Positions 1-8,012 of a stretch of 44,949 bases of DNA are shown one piece after another; the stretch's first letter is position 1; each line of letters begins with the position of its first letter. The translations under genes and the position numbers were made by a program. Source of the DNA: Halieaceae bacterium UBA4452 (GTDB lineage: Bacteria > Pseudomonadota > Gammaproteobacteria > Pseudomonadales > Halieaceae); NCBI GenBank assembly GCA_002389505.1, contig DGPA01000018.1:1-44949 (forward strand), written 5' to 3'. The notes beneath the pieces were generated by a model. That model was given only the letters and a program-made list of their open reading frames with translations, made no database searches and was not told where the DNA came from.

Positions 1-648
1 ATGGCACCCGTGCACATTGCGCTTGCCGTTGAGCCTCCAGCTGTTGTCGCCGCTATTGTTTTCAGTAATGTATTGATGGTCTCGGGGGTTGACTGCGTGG
101 TTGGCAAGCGCGGTCTGAGCCGAACCCTTGCGGTGTCACTGATATTGGGCGTTGTGGGTCTAATCTTGGTGACCAATATACCCAGTGTCCTTGCTAACCG
201 CGAAGTAGACAACACACACTACGGTGTATTCTTGAGCGTCCTCGCTGCCGTTTCTTGGGCAGTAGCAACCCTGCTGTCCAAGCGACTTAACATCAGCGGC
301 GGGTGGCACTTCAACGCTCAGCAAATGATCTTTGGTGCGGCACTATTAGCTGGCGTAACGCTGCTACTTCGCGGTCCAACCCTTTGGATGCCCCAAACAC
401 TCAGCGAGGGGCTGTGGTTTTTCTGGCTGGCTATCCCCGCCAGCGTGATTTCGTTTGGCCTTTGGTTTCGTGCCTTATCGCTGCGAACAGCCACTGAGGC
501 CAGCGCGTGGCTTGCCGCCGTGCCCGCGTTCGCTGCGGCCATTGCATGGTTTAGTATCGAAAGTACATTGACAGTGCTTCAAGGCGGCGGGATGCTCTGT
601 ATCGTTGTGGCGCTTTTTCTGCAGTCTCGGACAGCCATCGAACCTTAA
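1..648 (+). CDS. EamA/DMT-family transporter, 5' end outside window
   Basis: This is the 3' part of a drug/metabolite-transporter (EamA repeat) inner-membrane protein. The 215 visible residues form a run of hydrophobic helices. The end of the first EamA repeat lies before about residue 65, and a second repeat starts near residue 75 (GVFLSVLAAVSWAVATLLSK), a typical second-repeat opening. Family members are about 280-300 residues with ten helices, so roughly 80 N-terminal residues are missing. The ATG at base 1 is therefore probably internal and the gene starts upstream of the window. The substrate cannot be read from sequence. No linked gene suggests one. Confidence 0.75.
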   Translation: MAPVHIALAVEPPAVVAAIVFSNVLMVSGVDCVVGKRGLSRTLAVSLILGVVGLILVTNIPSVLANREVDNTHYGVFLSVLAAVSWAVATLLSKRLNISGGWHFNAQQMIFGAALLAGVTLLLRGPTLWMPQTLSEGLWFFWLAIPASVISFGLWFRALSLRTATEASAWLAAVPAFAAAIAWFSIESTLTVLQGGGMLCIVVALFLQSRTAIEP

Positions 649-660
649 TAAGCTCGCCTT

Positions 661-695
661 GCTTTTTTGAACCAGATCGACCGTGGTAAAAAAGC
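661..695. repeat. 8-bp inverted repeat after the DMT transporter gene
   Basis: GCTTTTTT at 661-668 and AAAAAAGC at 688-695 are exact reverse complements separated by 19 nt. The dyad lies 12 nt after the transporter stop and before the OrfA remnant. It could be a weak transcription end or chance in an AT-rich spacer. Stem G+C is low, so a classical terminator is doubtful. Confidence 0.35.
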
Positions 696-715
696 TAAAT
701 GAGGAGACCTGAATC

Positions 716-1006
716 ATGCCGACGAACCCTTACCATGCTGAAGAAATCCTTCACACAGTCCGCGAGGCTGGTGTATTGATAGCGCATAGCAGGACTGTCA
801 CCAAGACATACAGACAGCTGGGGATAACGGACCACATCGACTGCCGCTGGCGCAAGGACTACCGCGGGATGAATCTGGACCAAGCCAAGCGGCTGAGGGA
901 AAGGGAAGCGGAGAACCCCCGCCCCACAGTCGACGCGCCCACGTTTACACCGCGAAACACAGACTGTAATTTGACTAAAACCAAGCCATCTGAGAAAAAA
1001 CCATGA
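716..1006 (+). pseudogene. Degenerate IS3-family transposase OrfA remnant
   Basis: The 96-residue frame follows the pattern of an IS3-type OrfA helix-turn-helix protein: an EEIL helix, REAGVLIAHSRTV, then YRQLGIT, WRKDYRGMNLDQAKRL and EAEN. The C-terminal leucine-zipper part is scrambled and rich in Pro and Thr. The usual OrfB with its DDE catalytic domain is absent; a GNAT gene follows instead. A good ribosome-binding site (GAGGAG, 9 nt before the ATG) survives. Its stop overlaps the next start as ATGA, so translation may be coupled to the downstream acetyltransferase. No terminal inverted repeats were recognised. I infer a decayed insertion sequence; a domesticated small DNA-binding protein is the alternative. 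Confidence 0.7.
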
Positions 1007-1869
1007 AAACATCATTACCCAATGAACTCGAGCTCGACCTAATGACCCCCAGCGAGGTAGCAATACTCCGGGAATGGGCTGTCTCCGAAGGCTGGAACCC
1101 AGGTATTTCTGACATAGACATCGCCAGGGCTTACGATCCAGACGCCTTCATTGCTCTTCGTCGTGGTGGCGAGTTGTTAGGGGGCGGCTCTATTTTCAGT
1201 TACGAAGGTATTTGTGGGTTCATGGGTTTGTTCATCATGCGACAAGACCAAAGACAGCAAGGTTTGGGAAACGTACTCTGGCAGCACCGCCTAAACCGTC
1301 TACGAGACAGGCTGCGATCTGACGCCTTGGTGGGTATGGACGGTGTGCTCCACATGGTGCCCTACTACAGCCGTGGCGGCTTCGAGTATCTCTATGAAGA
1401 CGTTCGCTTCCAAGGCGAAGCCGCAGGTCATGCGAGCGTTCACTGTAGACCAATGGCCGCCGAGGACTTCACTGATATCATGGCACTGGATAGATCATGC
1501 TTCCCCTGCGATCGGAGCGGGTTTCTGAAGCGCTGGCTGTCAGCACCGGGGATGAAAACCGCTGTACTCAAGGATGGCGACAATCTCGAAGCCTTTGCAG
1601 CACTGAGACCCGCGGAAAAAGGAGTCAAATTTGGACCTGTTCTGGCCTACACCCCCTCGGGTGCTAGAGAGGTGGTGTCACACCTCATGTCTGCCGTGCA
1701 GGGCGAGCTGGTTCAACTGGACGTGCCTGAGGTGAATAAGAAAGCGGTGGCGCTTGCCGCGTCATTTGGCTTAGAAGATGTTTTTCGCTGCGCAAAAATG
1801 TACCTCGGTGCGCAACCCACCTTGGAGATGAATCGCGTATTTGGACTGACATCATTCGAGTTTGGATAA
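1003..1869 (+). CDS. GNAT-family N-acetyltransferase (two-domain)
   Basis: This is a predicted cytoplasmic acetyl-CoA-dependent N-acetyltransferase of 288 residues. The GNAT acetyl-CoA loop is visible at about residues 84-89 (RQQGLG), after a beta strand reading FMGLFIMR. The second half (about 140-288, beginning CRPMAAEDFTDIMALDRSCF) resembles the C-terminal domain found in YitH-like GNAT proteins. The substrate is unknown. The start ATG lies within the last codons of the OrfA remnant (ATGA overlap), with no strong ribosome-binding site of its own, so translational coupling is plausible. The stop is followed by a converging TonB-receptor fragment. Confidence 0.8.
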   Translation: MKTSLPNELELDLMTPSEVAILREWAVSEGWNPGISDIDIARAYDPDAFIALRRGGELLGGGSIFSYEGICGFMGLFIMRQDQRQQGLGNVLWQHRLNRLRDRLRSDALVGMDGVLHMVPYYSRGGFEYLYEDVRFQGEAAGHASVHCRPMAAEDFTDIMALDRSCFPCDRSGFLKRWLSAPGMKTAVLKDGDNLEAFAALRPAEKGVKFGPVLAYTPSGAREVVSHLMSAVQGELVQLDVPEVNKKAVALAASFGLEDVFRCAKMYLGAQPTLEMNRVFGLTSFEFG

Positions 1870-1893
1870 ACAGGTAATGAACACCCCACGCTG

Positions 1894-2040
1894 CTAATAG
1901 TTAAGATTGATACCTAGTGTCAGAAAACGCCCAAGGGCATTGTGCGAATGTGAGTCAACCATGCGATCGCCATAGACCAACGGCGGTTCTTCATCGGTTG
2001 CGTTAATCACTGAAAACACCAGCTTATTTTCGGCGCTTGA
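1894..2040 (-). pseudogene. C-terminal fragment of a TonB-dependent receptor
   Basis: The minus-strand frame ending at the TAG at 1894 encodes about 48 residues that read like the last strands of a TonB-dependent outer-membrane receptor. It contains FSVINATDEEPPLV (the usual N-L-F-D/N-x-x-P-P turn), then NALGRF and FLTLGINLNY ending in an aromatic residue. The remaining 600 or more residues of such a receptor are missing. The similarity begins within the last codons of the upstream sulfatase gene, in another frame. A deletion seems to have joined a sulfatase gene to the tail of a receptor gene. TonB receptors and sulfatases often sit together in polysaccharide-use loci. Confidence 0.75.
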
Positions 2041-3571
2041 GTGGCGGCGGCGTAAAAGAGTCAGGAGCACCTTTAGGGATATTTGGCTGCAGCGCCAAAC
2101 TTTTTTGATAACCCAACAGCACATTAACACCCGGATATTGAGTCCAGGCATTGTAGGGTTCTACCGCTTGTCGCTCTTCGCGGGGATCTTGAATAAGATT
2201 GACCACTTTAGCGACCGTGGAGTACTCCTTTTTCGGGCTATATTTTGTGGTTTGCCAGATAAAATGGGCTTTCCAATTGCGCCATTTCACCGCATACAAC
2301 TCATCGCCGACAAATATAGGAAACCCTTCTCGGGGTGATTTTTTGGTTTTACCCTTCATGAATCGGATCATGGACTTGCCATCGATCACTCTGTCCACAG
2401 GAACGTTAACATTCGCAGCTTCAAGCATGGTCGGAAATAAATCGACTAGATGTACAATTTCGTTACTGCGGGTTCCTTTGGGAATTTGCTTTGGCCATTT
2501 GGCGATAAATGGCACGCGCAAACCGCCTTCCAGTGCTGTGAAGTAACTGCCTGCCCATGGCCCGGTCCAGCCAGTGAATTGCCCTCCTCCGTTTTCCGCT
2601 ACCTCAGGCCCATTGTCCGCAGTCACAATGAATATTGTATTTTCCTCAATACCCGCTTTTTTTACCGCATTCGATATTTGCCCCACGTAGTGATCGGTCT
2701 GCATCAGCAAATCTGCGTAAATACCATTGCCAGATTTGCCGGCAAACTCGTCACTCGGTAACGTTGGAAAATGCATGGCTGTCAGCGGGACATAAGCAAA
2801 AAAGGGGTTTTTCTTTCGCGCCTGCGCCTTGATATAGTCGCTAGCCATAGTGATTAAATCGCCATCAATGCTGCGCTTGGCATCCAGATCAAACTTTTTA
2901 ACCCGGGTGGGTTTTTCACCCATCTTGGCGGTTTGAATCCAGGGATATTCATTCTTCGGCAGAGATTGTTCCACATCGGCCCGAATAGAGTATTGATCGA
3001 TCCACTCTGAATAGCGCACCGCGTCGCCGGAGCTATCTTGAATCCCATACCACTGATCAAAACCCTGGTCGGTGGGAAAGCGCCCTTGGGTTTTACCCAA
3101 GTGCCATTTTCCAAAAATAGCGGTTGCATAACCTGCGCTCTTAAGCCGTTCTGCAATGGTTTCTTCCCAGGGCAGCAGGCCGTAGTAAGGCACACCAATT
3201 GGCACCGACTGCGTGCCGCTACGAATGGCAAAGCGCCCGGTCATGAGTGCCGAGCGACTAGGGGTACATTGCGGTTCGGTATTGAAATTGGTGAGCGTGA
3301 GGCCTTCAGTGGCCAGTTTGTCGATTGATGGTGAAGGTGCCCCGCGGAGCTCGCCACCGCCATAGGGGCCAAAATCTCCCCACCCGGTATTGTCCAACAG
3401 TATCAATACAATGTTGGGCCGCTCTGAATTGGGCCCCAGTGGATCAGGCGCCCCTGCAGGGTTTTGTTTGGCAGCCATGGCCATGCTGCTCATCGCAACA
3501 CACGCACAGAGGCTGACCAAAATGGCTAGCTCACGCCGGTGCGCGCAGTTTTTTGCCTTTTTTTTGATCAT
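2024..3571 (-). CDS. Secreted arylsulfatase (S1 family)
   Basis: This is a 515-residue hydrolase of sulfate esters in the alkaline-phosphatase fold. An N-terminal signal peptide (KKK and RR charges, a hydrophobic core, then AMA) indicates export to the periplasm or beyond. The formylglycine motif CTPSR is at about 102-106, so Cys102 should be oxidised by a sulfatase-maturing enzyme; none is in the window. Other active-site elements are LLDN (Asp60, Asn61), FGKWH (Lys155, His157), His267 and TADNGP (Asp319, Asn320). The ATG at 3571 was chosen because it gives a clean signal peptide; an in-frame GTG at 3610 adds 13 residues without a ribosome-binding site. The natural substrate, a polysaccharide or an aryl sulfate, cannot be told. 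Confidence 0.9.
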   Translation of the reverse strand: MIKKKAKNCAHRRELAILVSLCACVAMSSMAMAAKQNPAGAPDPLGPNSERPNIVLILLDNTGWGDFGPYGGGELRGAPSPSIDKLATEGLTLTNFNTEPQCTPSRSALMTGRFAIRSGTQSVPIGVPYYGLLPWEETIAERLKSAGYATAIFGKWHLGKTQGRFPTDQGFDQWYGIQDSSGDAVRYSEWIDQYSIRADVEQSLPKNEYPWIQTAKMGEKPTRVKKFDLDAKRSIDGDLITMASDYIKAQARKKNPFFAYVPLTAMHFPTLPSDEFAGKSGNGIYADLLMQTDHYVGQISNAVKKAGIEENTIFIVTADNGPEVAENGGGQFTGWTGPWAGSYFTALEGGLRVPFIAKWPKQIPKGTRSNEIVHLVDLFPTMLEAANVNVPVDRVIDGKSMIRFMKGKTKKSPREGFPIFVGDELYAVKWRNWKAHFIWQTTKYSPKKEYSTVAKVVNLIQDPREERQAVEPYNAWTQYPGVNVLLGYQKSLALQPNIPKGAPDSFTPPPLKRRK

Positions 3572-3958
3572 AGTATTGCCCGCTCTAGAGAACCGATTTG
3601 CACTCTTCACTGGTGTTAGCAGTATAGGACAAACAAAAGGGCTGTTGGCAGCAGATCTGTTAACGAATAAGCGTTACTTTGAAGACCTATATCGTGACTA
3701 GTCGATCTATCTCATCACATGCCTGCCGGTGGCAGTGATCCTGCTCTTCAACTGCGTTTATTGATTAAAGGAGCACCCAAAACCGTCGACTGTGTGGCGA
3801 AACGAGCGCCCGCAGGCTACCCAAATCAACACCATCTATTTTGGCCAGCAGAGCGAGTAACAAGAACGCGCTTACCCGCTAGCCGCTGTTAACTTATAGC
3901 TTGCTCCTGCCATAAGAATTTAGGATTAGGACTGGGACCAGAATTATTATTTTCTCCG
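3572..3958. other. Intergenic region upstream of the sulfatase gene
   Basis: This stretch of 387 bases has no convincing gene. It should carry the sulfatase promoter; TATACT on the minus strand near 3627-3632 is a possible -10, without a good -35. A short dyad (TAACG and CGTTA around a 6-nt loop, near 3660-3676) could be an operator. A second small dyad (CTGCC, 3 nt, GGCAG) lies at 3723-3735. No terminator with a T-run was seen at the end of the hydrolase gene. Confidence 0.4.
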
Positions 3959-4858
3959 CTATGCGGGTTGTGCCGTAGCGTGTCTATGCAGCCATGCCAA
4001 TACGATTTCGTTAACCTCATCCGCCTGTTCACGGTGTAAGAAGTGCCCTGCTCCGGGTATTACTTTTACGTCTAAGCCTGCGGGAAAGTCTCCGGACACC
4101 ATCAGGTTTTTAAATACCTCGGCATCAATACAACCTTCATTGGCGCCGGTAAGACCCAGGGTAGGTACAGCTACGCTATAACGGTTAGCAGCCCGTCTCG
4201 CTGGTGTAATAGGTGCCGCACCTGGCCCCAATGCAGCGCGATAGTAGCTAAGCGCAGCATGTACCACACCGGGCTTTCGAAATGCGTCGCACAGCTGCTC
4301 AAACTCCGCCACTGAAAACACCCAGTCCGGACTCCACACCTTCCACAGTCGCCGAAGGAATTTGAAATTCTTACGCGTCACCCACCAATCAGATAGGCCG
4401 CGCAACTGAAAGAACATCATGTACCACGACATCACAGCCTGCTTGGGTGTGAAGAACGCTTTGTTAGCGAAGTTTCCCGCATGAGGAACCGCCATCGTTG
4501 TCAGACTATTAAACCGCTCGGGAAAAAGGTACGCCGCACGATAAGCAATCGCAGCGCCCCAATCATGCCCCACCAAGTGCGCAGAGGTCGCCCCTAGTGC
4601 GTCCATAACATCGACAACATCTTGAGCAAGTGCTGTATCACTAAAATCGCCATTTTGCGGCATTGAGGACGGCTCATAACCTCGAAGGCTCACTGCAACC
4701 GCCCGAAACCCATTGTTGGCAAAAAAGGCAATTTGCGCGACCCATGTCTCCTTCGTGTCGGGAAAACCATGCAGCATGAGCACTAAAGGGCCAGAGCCCG
4801 ATGATAGCGCTGATATCACGCCCAGTTCGGTCTGTATTTTTATCGTTTCCATGCTCAT
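3959..4858 (-). CDS. Alpha/beta hydrolase, epoxide-hydrolase-like
   Basis: This is a 299-residue cytoplasmic alpha/beta-hydrolase. The oxyanion-hole motif HGFP is at 30-33. The nucleophile elbow GHDWG puts Asp99 in place of the usual serine, as in epoxide hydrolases and haloalkane dehalogenases. The catalytic His is in GAGH at about 272. A cap region with many aromatic residues (about 130-210) lies between. The ATG at 4858 (MSMETIK) was preferred over a TTG at 4870 because GGGAAG lies just before it. The true substrate, an epoxide, a haloalkane or an ester, is not decided by these motifs. The gene stands alone between the sulfatase and the cytochrome/propeller gene. Confidence 0.85.
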   Translation of the reverse strand: MSMETIKIQTELGVISALSSGSGPLVLMLHGFPDTKETWVAQIAFFANNGFRAVAVSLRGYEPSSMPQNGDFSDTALAQDVVDVMDALGATSAHLVGHDWGAAIAYRAAYLFPERFNSLTTMAVPHAGNFANKAFFTPKQAVMSWYMMFFQLRGLSDWWVTRKNFKFLRRLWKVWSPDWVFSVAEFEQLCDAFRKPGVVHAALSYYRAALGPGAAPITPARRAANRYSVAVPTLGLTGANEGCIDAEVFKNLMVSGDFPAGLDVKVIPGAGHFLHREQADEVNEIVLAWLHRHATAQPA

Positions 4859-4940
4859 CTTCCCGTCCAATTAGCGGTCATTAATCCTGCGAATCGTGGA
4901 TTGCACTCGCATTTCATCCGCGTCCAAGAAGTCGGAATAC

Positions 4941-6152
4941 TCAACGGGGTATGTGCACCAGGCCGATACGATTACTACTACTTTGATGAATCAAGAGGTT
5001 TTTATCTTTGGTGACCCAAACGTGACGCACGATGCCAATACCCGAGGGGATCGCCCAGCTCTGAAAGCGCTCTGCAGCCGGATCAAACCGAACTAAGGTA
5101 TCTGGTCGCATACCCGACTCGTTGTACCAGATTACGTCATCAATGACAGCGATCGCATAGGGGTGAGATGAAGGTCCGCTCGGAGAATCCCATTGCTTTA
5201 CTGCACCTGTTTTAGGATCGAGATTGCCGATTTTACCCAGAGAAGAATTAACGAACCAGATTGATCCATTGCTGGCGATATCGAGTCGCCGAATACGAGT
5301 GCGCGGATCAGGAATGTCAAAATACCGAATACTCAGTGTGTCCGGGTCCATTTCAGCGATGGCATTGGTGCCGTTGTAGGCCACATAGAGCATCCCGTTT
5401 GACCCGACTTTAATACCGTAAGGTCGGGCGCGGGTCGCTATTTCAGACAGCTCACCCGTTAACGGATCGAGTCTTCCGACTATCCCCGAATGCTGTGCGG
5501 TAAAATAGAGATTGCCGTTGGGATGAAATACGCCGGTATGAGGGTCCTTTGCATGGGTCGGATACTCGTTAATGATGCCCGTAGTCGGGTCTAAACGGCC
5601 AATCGTGGCATTGCTGTTACCCATATACCAAATATAGCCATGTGCACCGGGCACAATGGAATGCGGGCGCGCGCTTACAGGTAGCTGGTACTCCTCCATC
5701 TGCCCCGTTTTCGGGTCCAAGCGTCCGACAATCGATGCCCACATCCCCGTCCACCAAATCGAGCCGTCTAGTGCCTCAATCGGGTCTCGTGCGCGCTGCC
5801 CCAGAGTAGGTACGACCCATTCGCTGATCTCTATCGGAAAGTCACCAGCCACTAAATTGGGCCGTCGCTCAGGTTTTGCGGGGAAGTGCTTAGCCAGATA
5901 CTCGCTAATGGTGCGGGCTTGTGACGTCGGCAAGCTAACCATAGTGGCCATAAGCTGGCGCCAAGCTTCTGGCGAATCGTATCCTTGAGCACGTTCGAGA
6001 TAGCTCACAGAATGGCATGTGCCACACACAGATTCCGTTAACGCTGCCCCATCATCCGCTGGCAATTTGGCATGGGTTATTGAGCTAAGCAGTAAGCCAC
6101 ACAGAAAAATCACTGTCGTCACGGATTTGTCTCGCGCAGGTCGCAGTGTCAT
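4941..6152 (-). CDS. Secreted cytochrome c / Vgb-like beta-propeller protein
   Basis: This 403-residue protein starts with a signal peptide (hydrophobic 12-26, cleavage near THA-K). A small c-type heme domain follows, with the heme site CGTCH at 43-47 and a likely distal ligand further on. From about residue 105 to the end it is a propeller of repeated blades reading G-x-I/L-W-F/Y ... GRLDPxTG, as in virginiamycin B lyase (streptogramin lyase) and related lactonase-like propellers. At least five GxLDPxTG or similar copies are visible. Heme attachment implies periplasmic location and the cytochrome c maturation system. Function is unknown: electron transfer coupled to a propeller enzyme is a guess, and antibiotic lyase activity should not be assumed. 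Confidence 0.75.
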   Translation of the reverse strand: MTLRPARDKSVTTVIFLCGLLLSSITHAKLPADDGAALTESVCGTCHSVSYLERAQGYDSPEAWRQLMATMVSLPTSQARTISEYLAKHFPAKPERRPNLVAGDFPIEISEWVVPTLGQRARDPIEALDGSIWWTGMWASIVGRLDPKTGQMEEYQLPVSARPHSIVPGAHGYIWYMGNSNATIGRLDPTTGIINEYPTHAKDPHTGVFHPNGNLYFTAQHSGIVGRLDPLTGELSEIATRARPYGIKVGSNGMLYVAYNGTNAIAEMDPDTLSIRYFDIPDPRTRIRRLDIASNGSIWFVNSSLGKIGNLDPKTGAVKQWDSPSGPSSHPYAIAVIDDVIWYNESGMRPDTLVRFDPAAERFQSWAIPSGIGIVRHVWVTKDKNLLIHQSSSNRIGLVHIPR

Positions 6153-6624
6153 CAGAGCACGTCCTTTTAGGCAGCTGGATTAACCTCAGTCTATTACAAC
6201 CATAGCTGAGTTGAGAGATGCCATGTAGTTGGCTTGTATTTAGCTGGCGAGTTAGTTGCATCAACAACCCAAGAAGGGTTAATGCGAGTACATAAGTAGC
6301 TGAGCAGTTGCGCTGCAGATCTTGCGAAATCCGCAGCACTGCCTTTGTGTAAAACTACTTCTTAGGAAATGCTAAGTGAATCGCCCCGAGGTTGATGTTC
6401 CTTGTTCGTTTGTATTCGGGCTATCAGCAAGCTCAAATACAAAAACTATACGCGAAAATACTGATGTGTATGTCGTCAGATGATTTGGGACCATTCGCCT
6501 CAAAAACTAAAGGAGACATTTGCAGTATAGCTTTCAGTTCCGATTATGGGAAAGGGGTATTCGTCCTCTTTACCGGGCGTCTTGGCATCGTTAGCCTAGC
6601 GTTCAGATTGATTGGGAGATATTC
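6153..6624. other. Intergenic region, no gene recognised
   Basis: This 472-base stretch between divergent genes must hold the promoters of the cytochrome/propeller gene (minus) and the barrel gene (plus). A frame at 6392-6688 runs into the barrel gene in another frame; it has no recognisable protein features, so I leave it out. GGGAG at 6614-6618 is the ribosome-binding site of the barrel gene. I see no clear sigma-70 promoter pair, RNA gene or strong repeat. Confidence 0.4.
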
Positions 6625-7668
6625 GTGGTTTCACAGAGACTCAGCCTTGAGCTTTTTCGCCATTGCGGCCAAACAGGCGACCTTTTAGCAAGAACTGCGG
6701 CAAGTTTGTTGATGGCGCAACTGTGTCAGCCAGTATGGGCCAGTACTGAGGCGTCGGAGCTGACATCTGAAGTGATTTCATCTGAGCGCAGAGAGTCATA
6801 TGTAGCGCGAACGGCTCGACAATTTGCAGAGTCGACAATTGAGTTCACTCGCAGCGTTAGTAATGCACCGATACCGCCGTTAGCGTATTTGGGGTCAACT
6901 TACTACGGAGAGGCAATGGTGCTGGACCCGGAGAGTGGCGACGAGATTGAAAATTATAGTCAGCAGTCCACGACTCAGGCTGCCGGCGTGCCTTTTCTGT
7001 TGTCGTCCACAGATGCCATTGTGCTCGGTGAGTACGTAGGCCACAGTAACTTCAAAGTAGATGATGGAGACGATTTTTCTGTCACGTCGGTTGGCGTCGG
7101 TGGCGCTTGGTTGACCCAGTACAGCGATGATGTCCAGCTTGCGGCCTTTGTGATGCCTGTTTGGCACCACAGCACACAAGAGCGTGGCAGTGATTATTGG
7201 CAGACGATGGGTGGGGCTTTCGCCCGTTATACGGCGTCTGACGATGTCTGGTGGGCATTTGGGCTTTTTGTCGACGCGTCAGAATTCAATAGCTATGCAT
7301 TGCCTTACGTTGGCGCTTCTTGGCAATTGTCTTCCGAGTGGAGTATCAGTGCCATCATGCCCTGGCCCAGCGTCAACTATGCGCCGAATGACGATGAGTT
7401 TTATTCTTTTGGGGCAATTTTTTCTGGTGCAGCCTGGGCGCTCGATCAGGAATCGGCCCAGATAGGTCTGGATTTAAGTGGTTTTGACCTAGGTTTTACC
7501 GCGCAACGTCGTCTTTTTGGTGTGCTCTGGGGTGGCTTGTCTTTGGGCGTTGGTGGCTTGCGCGCTTTAGCTATTTATGGCGACGGTGTCGAGTTACCGT
7601 CTTTTGATGTGTCTCGCAGTCCTTATTTTAATATCAATTTGACCCTGCGACCCGATGCAAATTTGTAA
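6625..7668 (+). CDS. Outer-membrane beta-barrel protein (DUF6268-like)
   Basis: This 347-residue protein begins at GTG with GGGAG 7 nt upstream. It has a long N-terminal export signal (hydrophobic part about 21-41, ending QPVWA). After a linker it is built of alternating strands rich in aromatic and small residues, such as VGVGGAWLTQYSDDVQLAAFVMP, WWAFGLFVDA and YALPYVGASWQL. It ends FNINLTLRPDANL. The phrase pattern 'YALPYVGASWQ...WSISAIMPWPSVNY' matches the DUF6268 type of outer-membrane barrel. It should sit in the outer membrane; transport or structural function is unknown. The final residue is Leu rather than the usual aromatic. No neighbour is clearly co-transcribed. Confidence 0.6.
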   Translation: MVSQRLSLELFRHCGQTGDLLARTAASLLMAQLCQPVWASTEASELTSEVISSERRESYVARTARQFAESTIEFTRSVSNAPIPPLAYLGSTYYGEAMVLDPESGDEIENYSQQSTTQAAGVPFLLSSTDAIVLGEYVGHSNFKVDDGDDFSVTSVGVGGAWLTQYSDDVQLAAFVMPVWHHSTQERGSDYWQTMGGAFARYTASDDVWWAFGLFVDASEFNSYALPYVGASWQLSSEWSISAIMPWPSVNYAPNDDEFYSFGAIFSGAAWALDQESAQIGLDLSGFDLGFTAQRRLFGVLWGGLSLGVGGLRALAIYGDGVELPSFDVSRSPYFNINLTLRPDANL

Positions 7669-7698
7669 GGTCTTTTAGGCACGATGAATTTGTGGCTG

Positions 7699-7742
7699 CT
7701 CAGATCTGTGCTTGGTGATATTGTCGATTATCGTGATCTGAG
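7699..7742. repeat. 8-bp inverted repeat before the broken Tat leader
   Basis: CTCAGATC at 7699-7706 and GATCTGAG at 7735-7742 are exact reverse complements separated by 28 nt. The right arm touches the ribosome-binding site of the following leader ORF. It could be an operator left over from the lost gene; chance is not excluded. Confidence 0.35.
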
Positions 7743-7754
7743 GGAAGTAGATTA

Positions 7755-7832
7755 ATGAGCAGGCGCACTGGTGTTAATCGTAGGCAACTAATCAAAGGGA
7801 TTGGCGCGACACTGGGCTTTCGTGCTATCTAG
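7755..7832 (+). pseudogene. Truncated gene: Tat-type leader followed by a stop
   Basis: A 25-codon frame starts at ATG 7755 behind a good ribosome-binding site (AGGGAAG, 7 nt upstream). It reads MSRRTGVNRRQLIKGIGATL, then GFRAI and a TAG. NRRQLIKGIGATLG has the twin-arginine pattern (R-R-x-L-I-K followed by a weakly hydrophobic, Gly/Ala-rich core). So this appears to be the intact 5' end of a gene for a folded exported protein whose body has been deleted. The last residues are read from the opposite strand of an exonuclease fragment, which places the junction near 7810-7825. The lost protein cannot be identified. Confidence 0.6.
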
Positions 7833-8012
7833 CCATGCACTTTGATCAACAGCTAACCCAACAGAGCGACACGCCCCGCTAACTGCAGTTCGATCAAAAC
7901 TACCGTGGTGTATTACCGTAGCAGCAGATATAAGCTCTGCGACCTTTTGCCACACACCCAAAAAGCTGGGCTTACCCCGGACTGTTGACTCAGAAATGCC
8001 ATGACTAGCCAT
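7788..8012 (-). pseudogene. Fragment of a DEDD-type 3'-5' exonuclease
   Basis: The 74-residue frame reads like the middle of a DnaQ/epsilon-type exonuclease. It has HGIS followed by KPSFLGVWQKVAELI, then VIHHGSFDRTAV (the Exo II region, normally H-N/T-x-x-F-D) and SAWLDSTKAQCR, similar to WLDSARVARR in phage- and island-borne exonucleases. The Exo I motif (DxET) and the Exo III region are missing, so it should be inactive. An in-frame stop lies four codons upstream of the ATG. Even so, AGGAGG sits 4 nt before that ATG, so a short product might be made. The right edge overlaps the Tat leader on the other strand. Confidence 0.6.

Noticed and set aside
3723..3735. CTGCC-GGT-GGCAG dyad as a terminator
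   Set aside because: No T-run follows on either strand and the stem has only 5 bp.
3830..3895. Minus-strand stretch reading LAGKRVLVTRSAGQN, like the start of uroporphyrinogen-III synthase
   Set aside because: Only about 15 residues fit and a stop follows; too short to support a remnant.
6392..6688. A 98-codon frame overlapping the start of the barrel gene
   Set aside because: It has no recognisable domain and runs into the barrel gene in another frame, which has a better ribosome-binding site and signal peptide.
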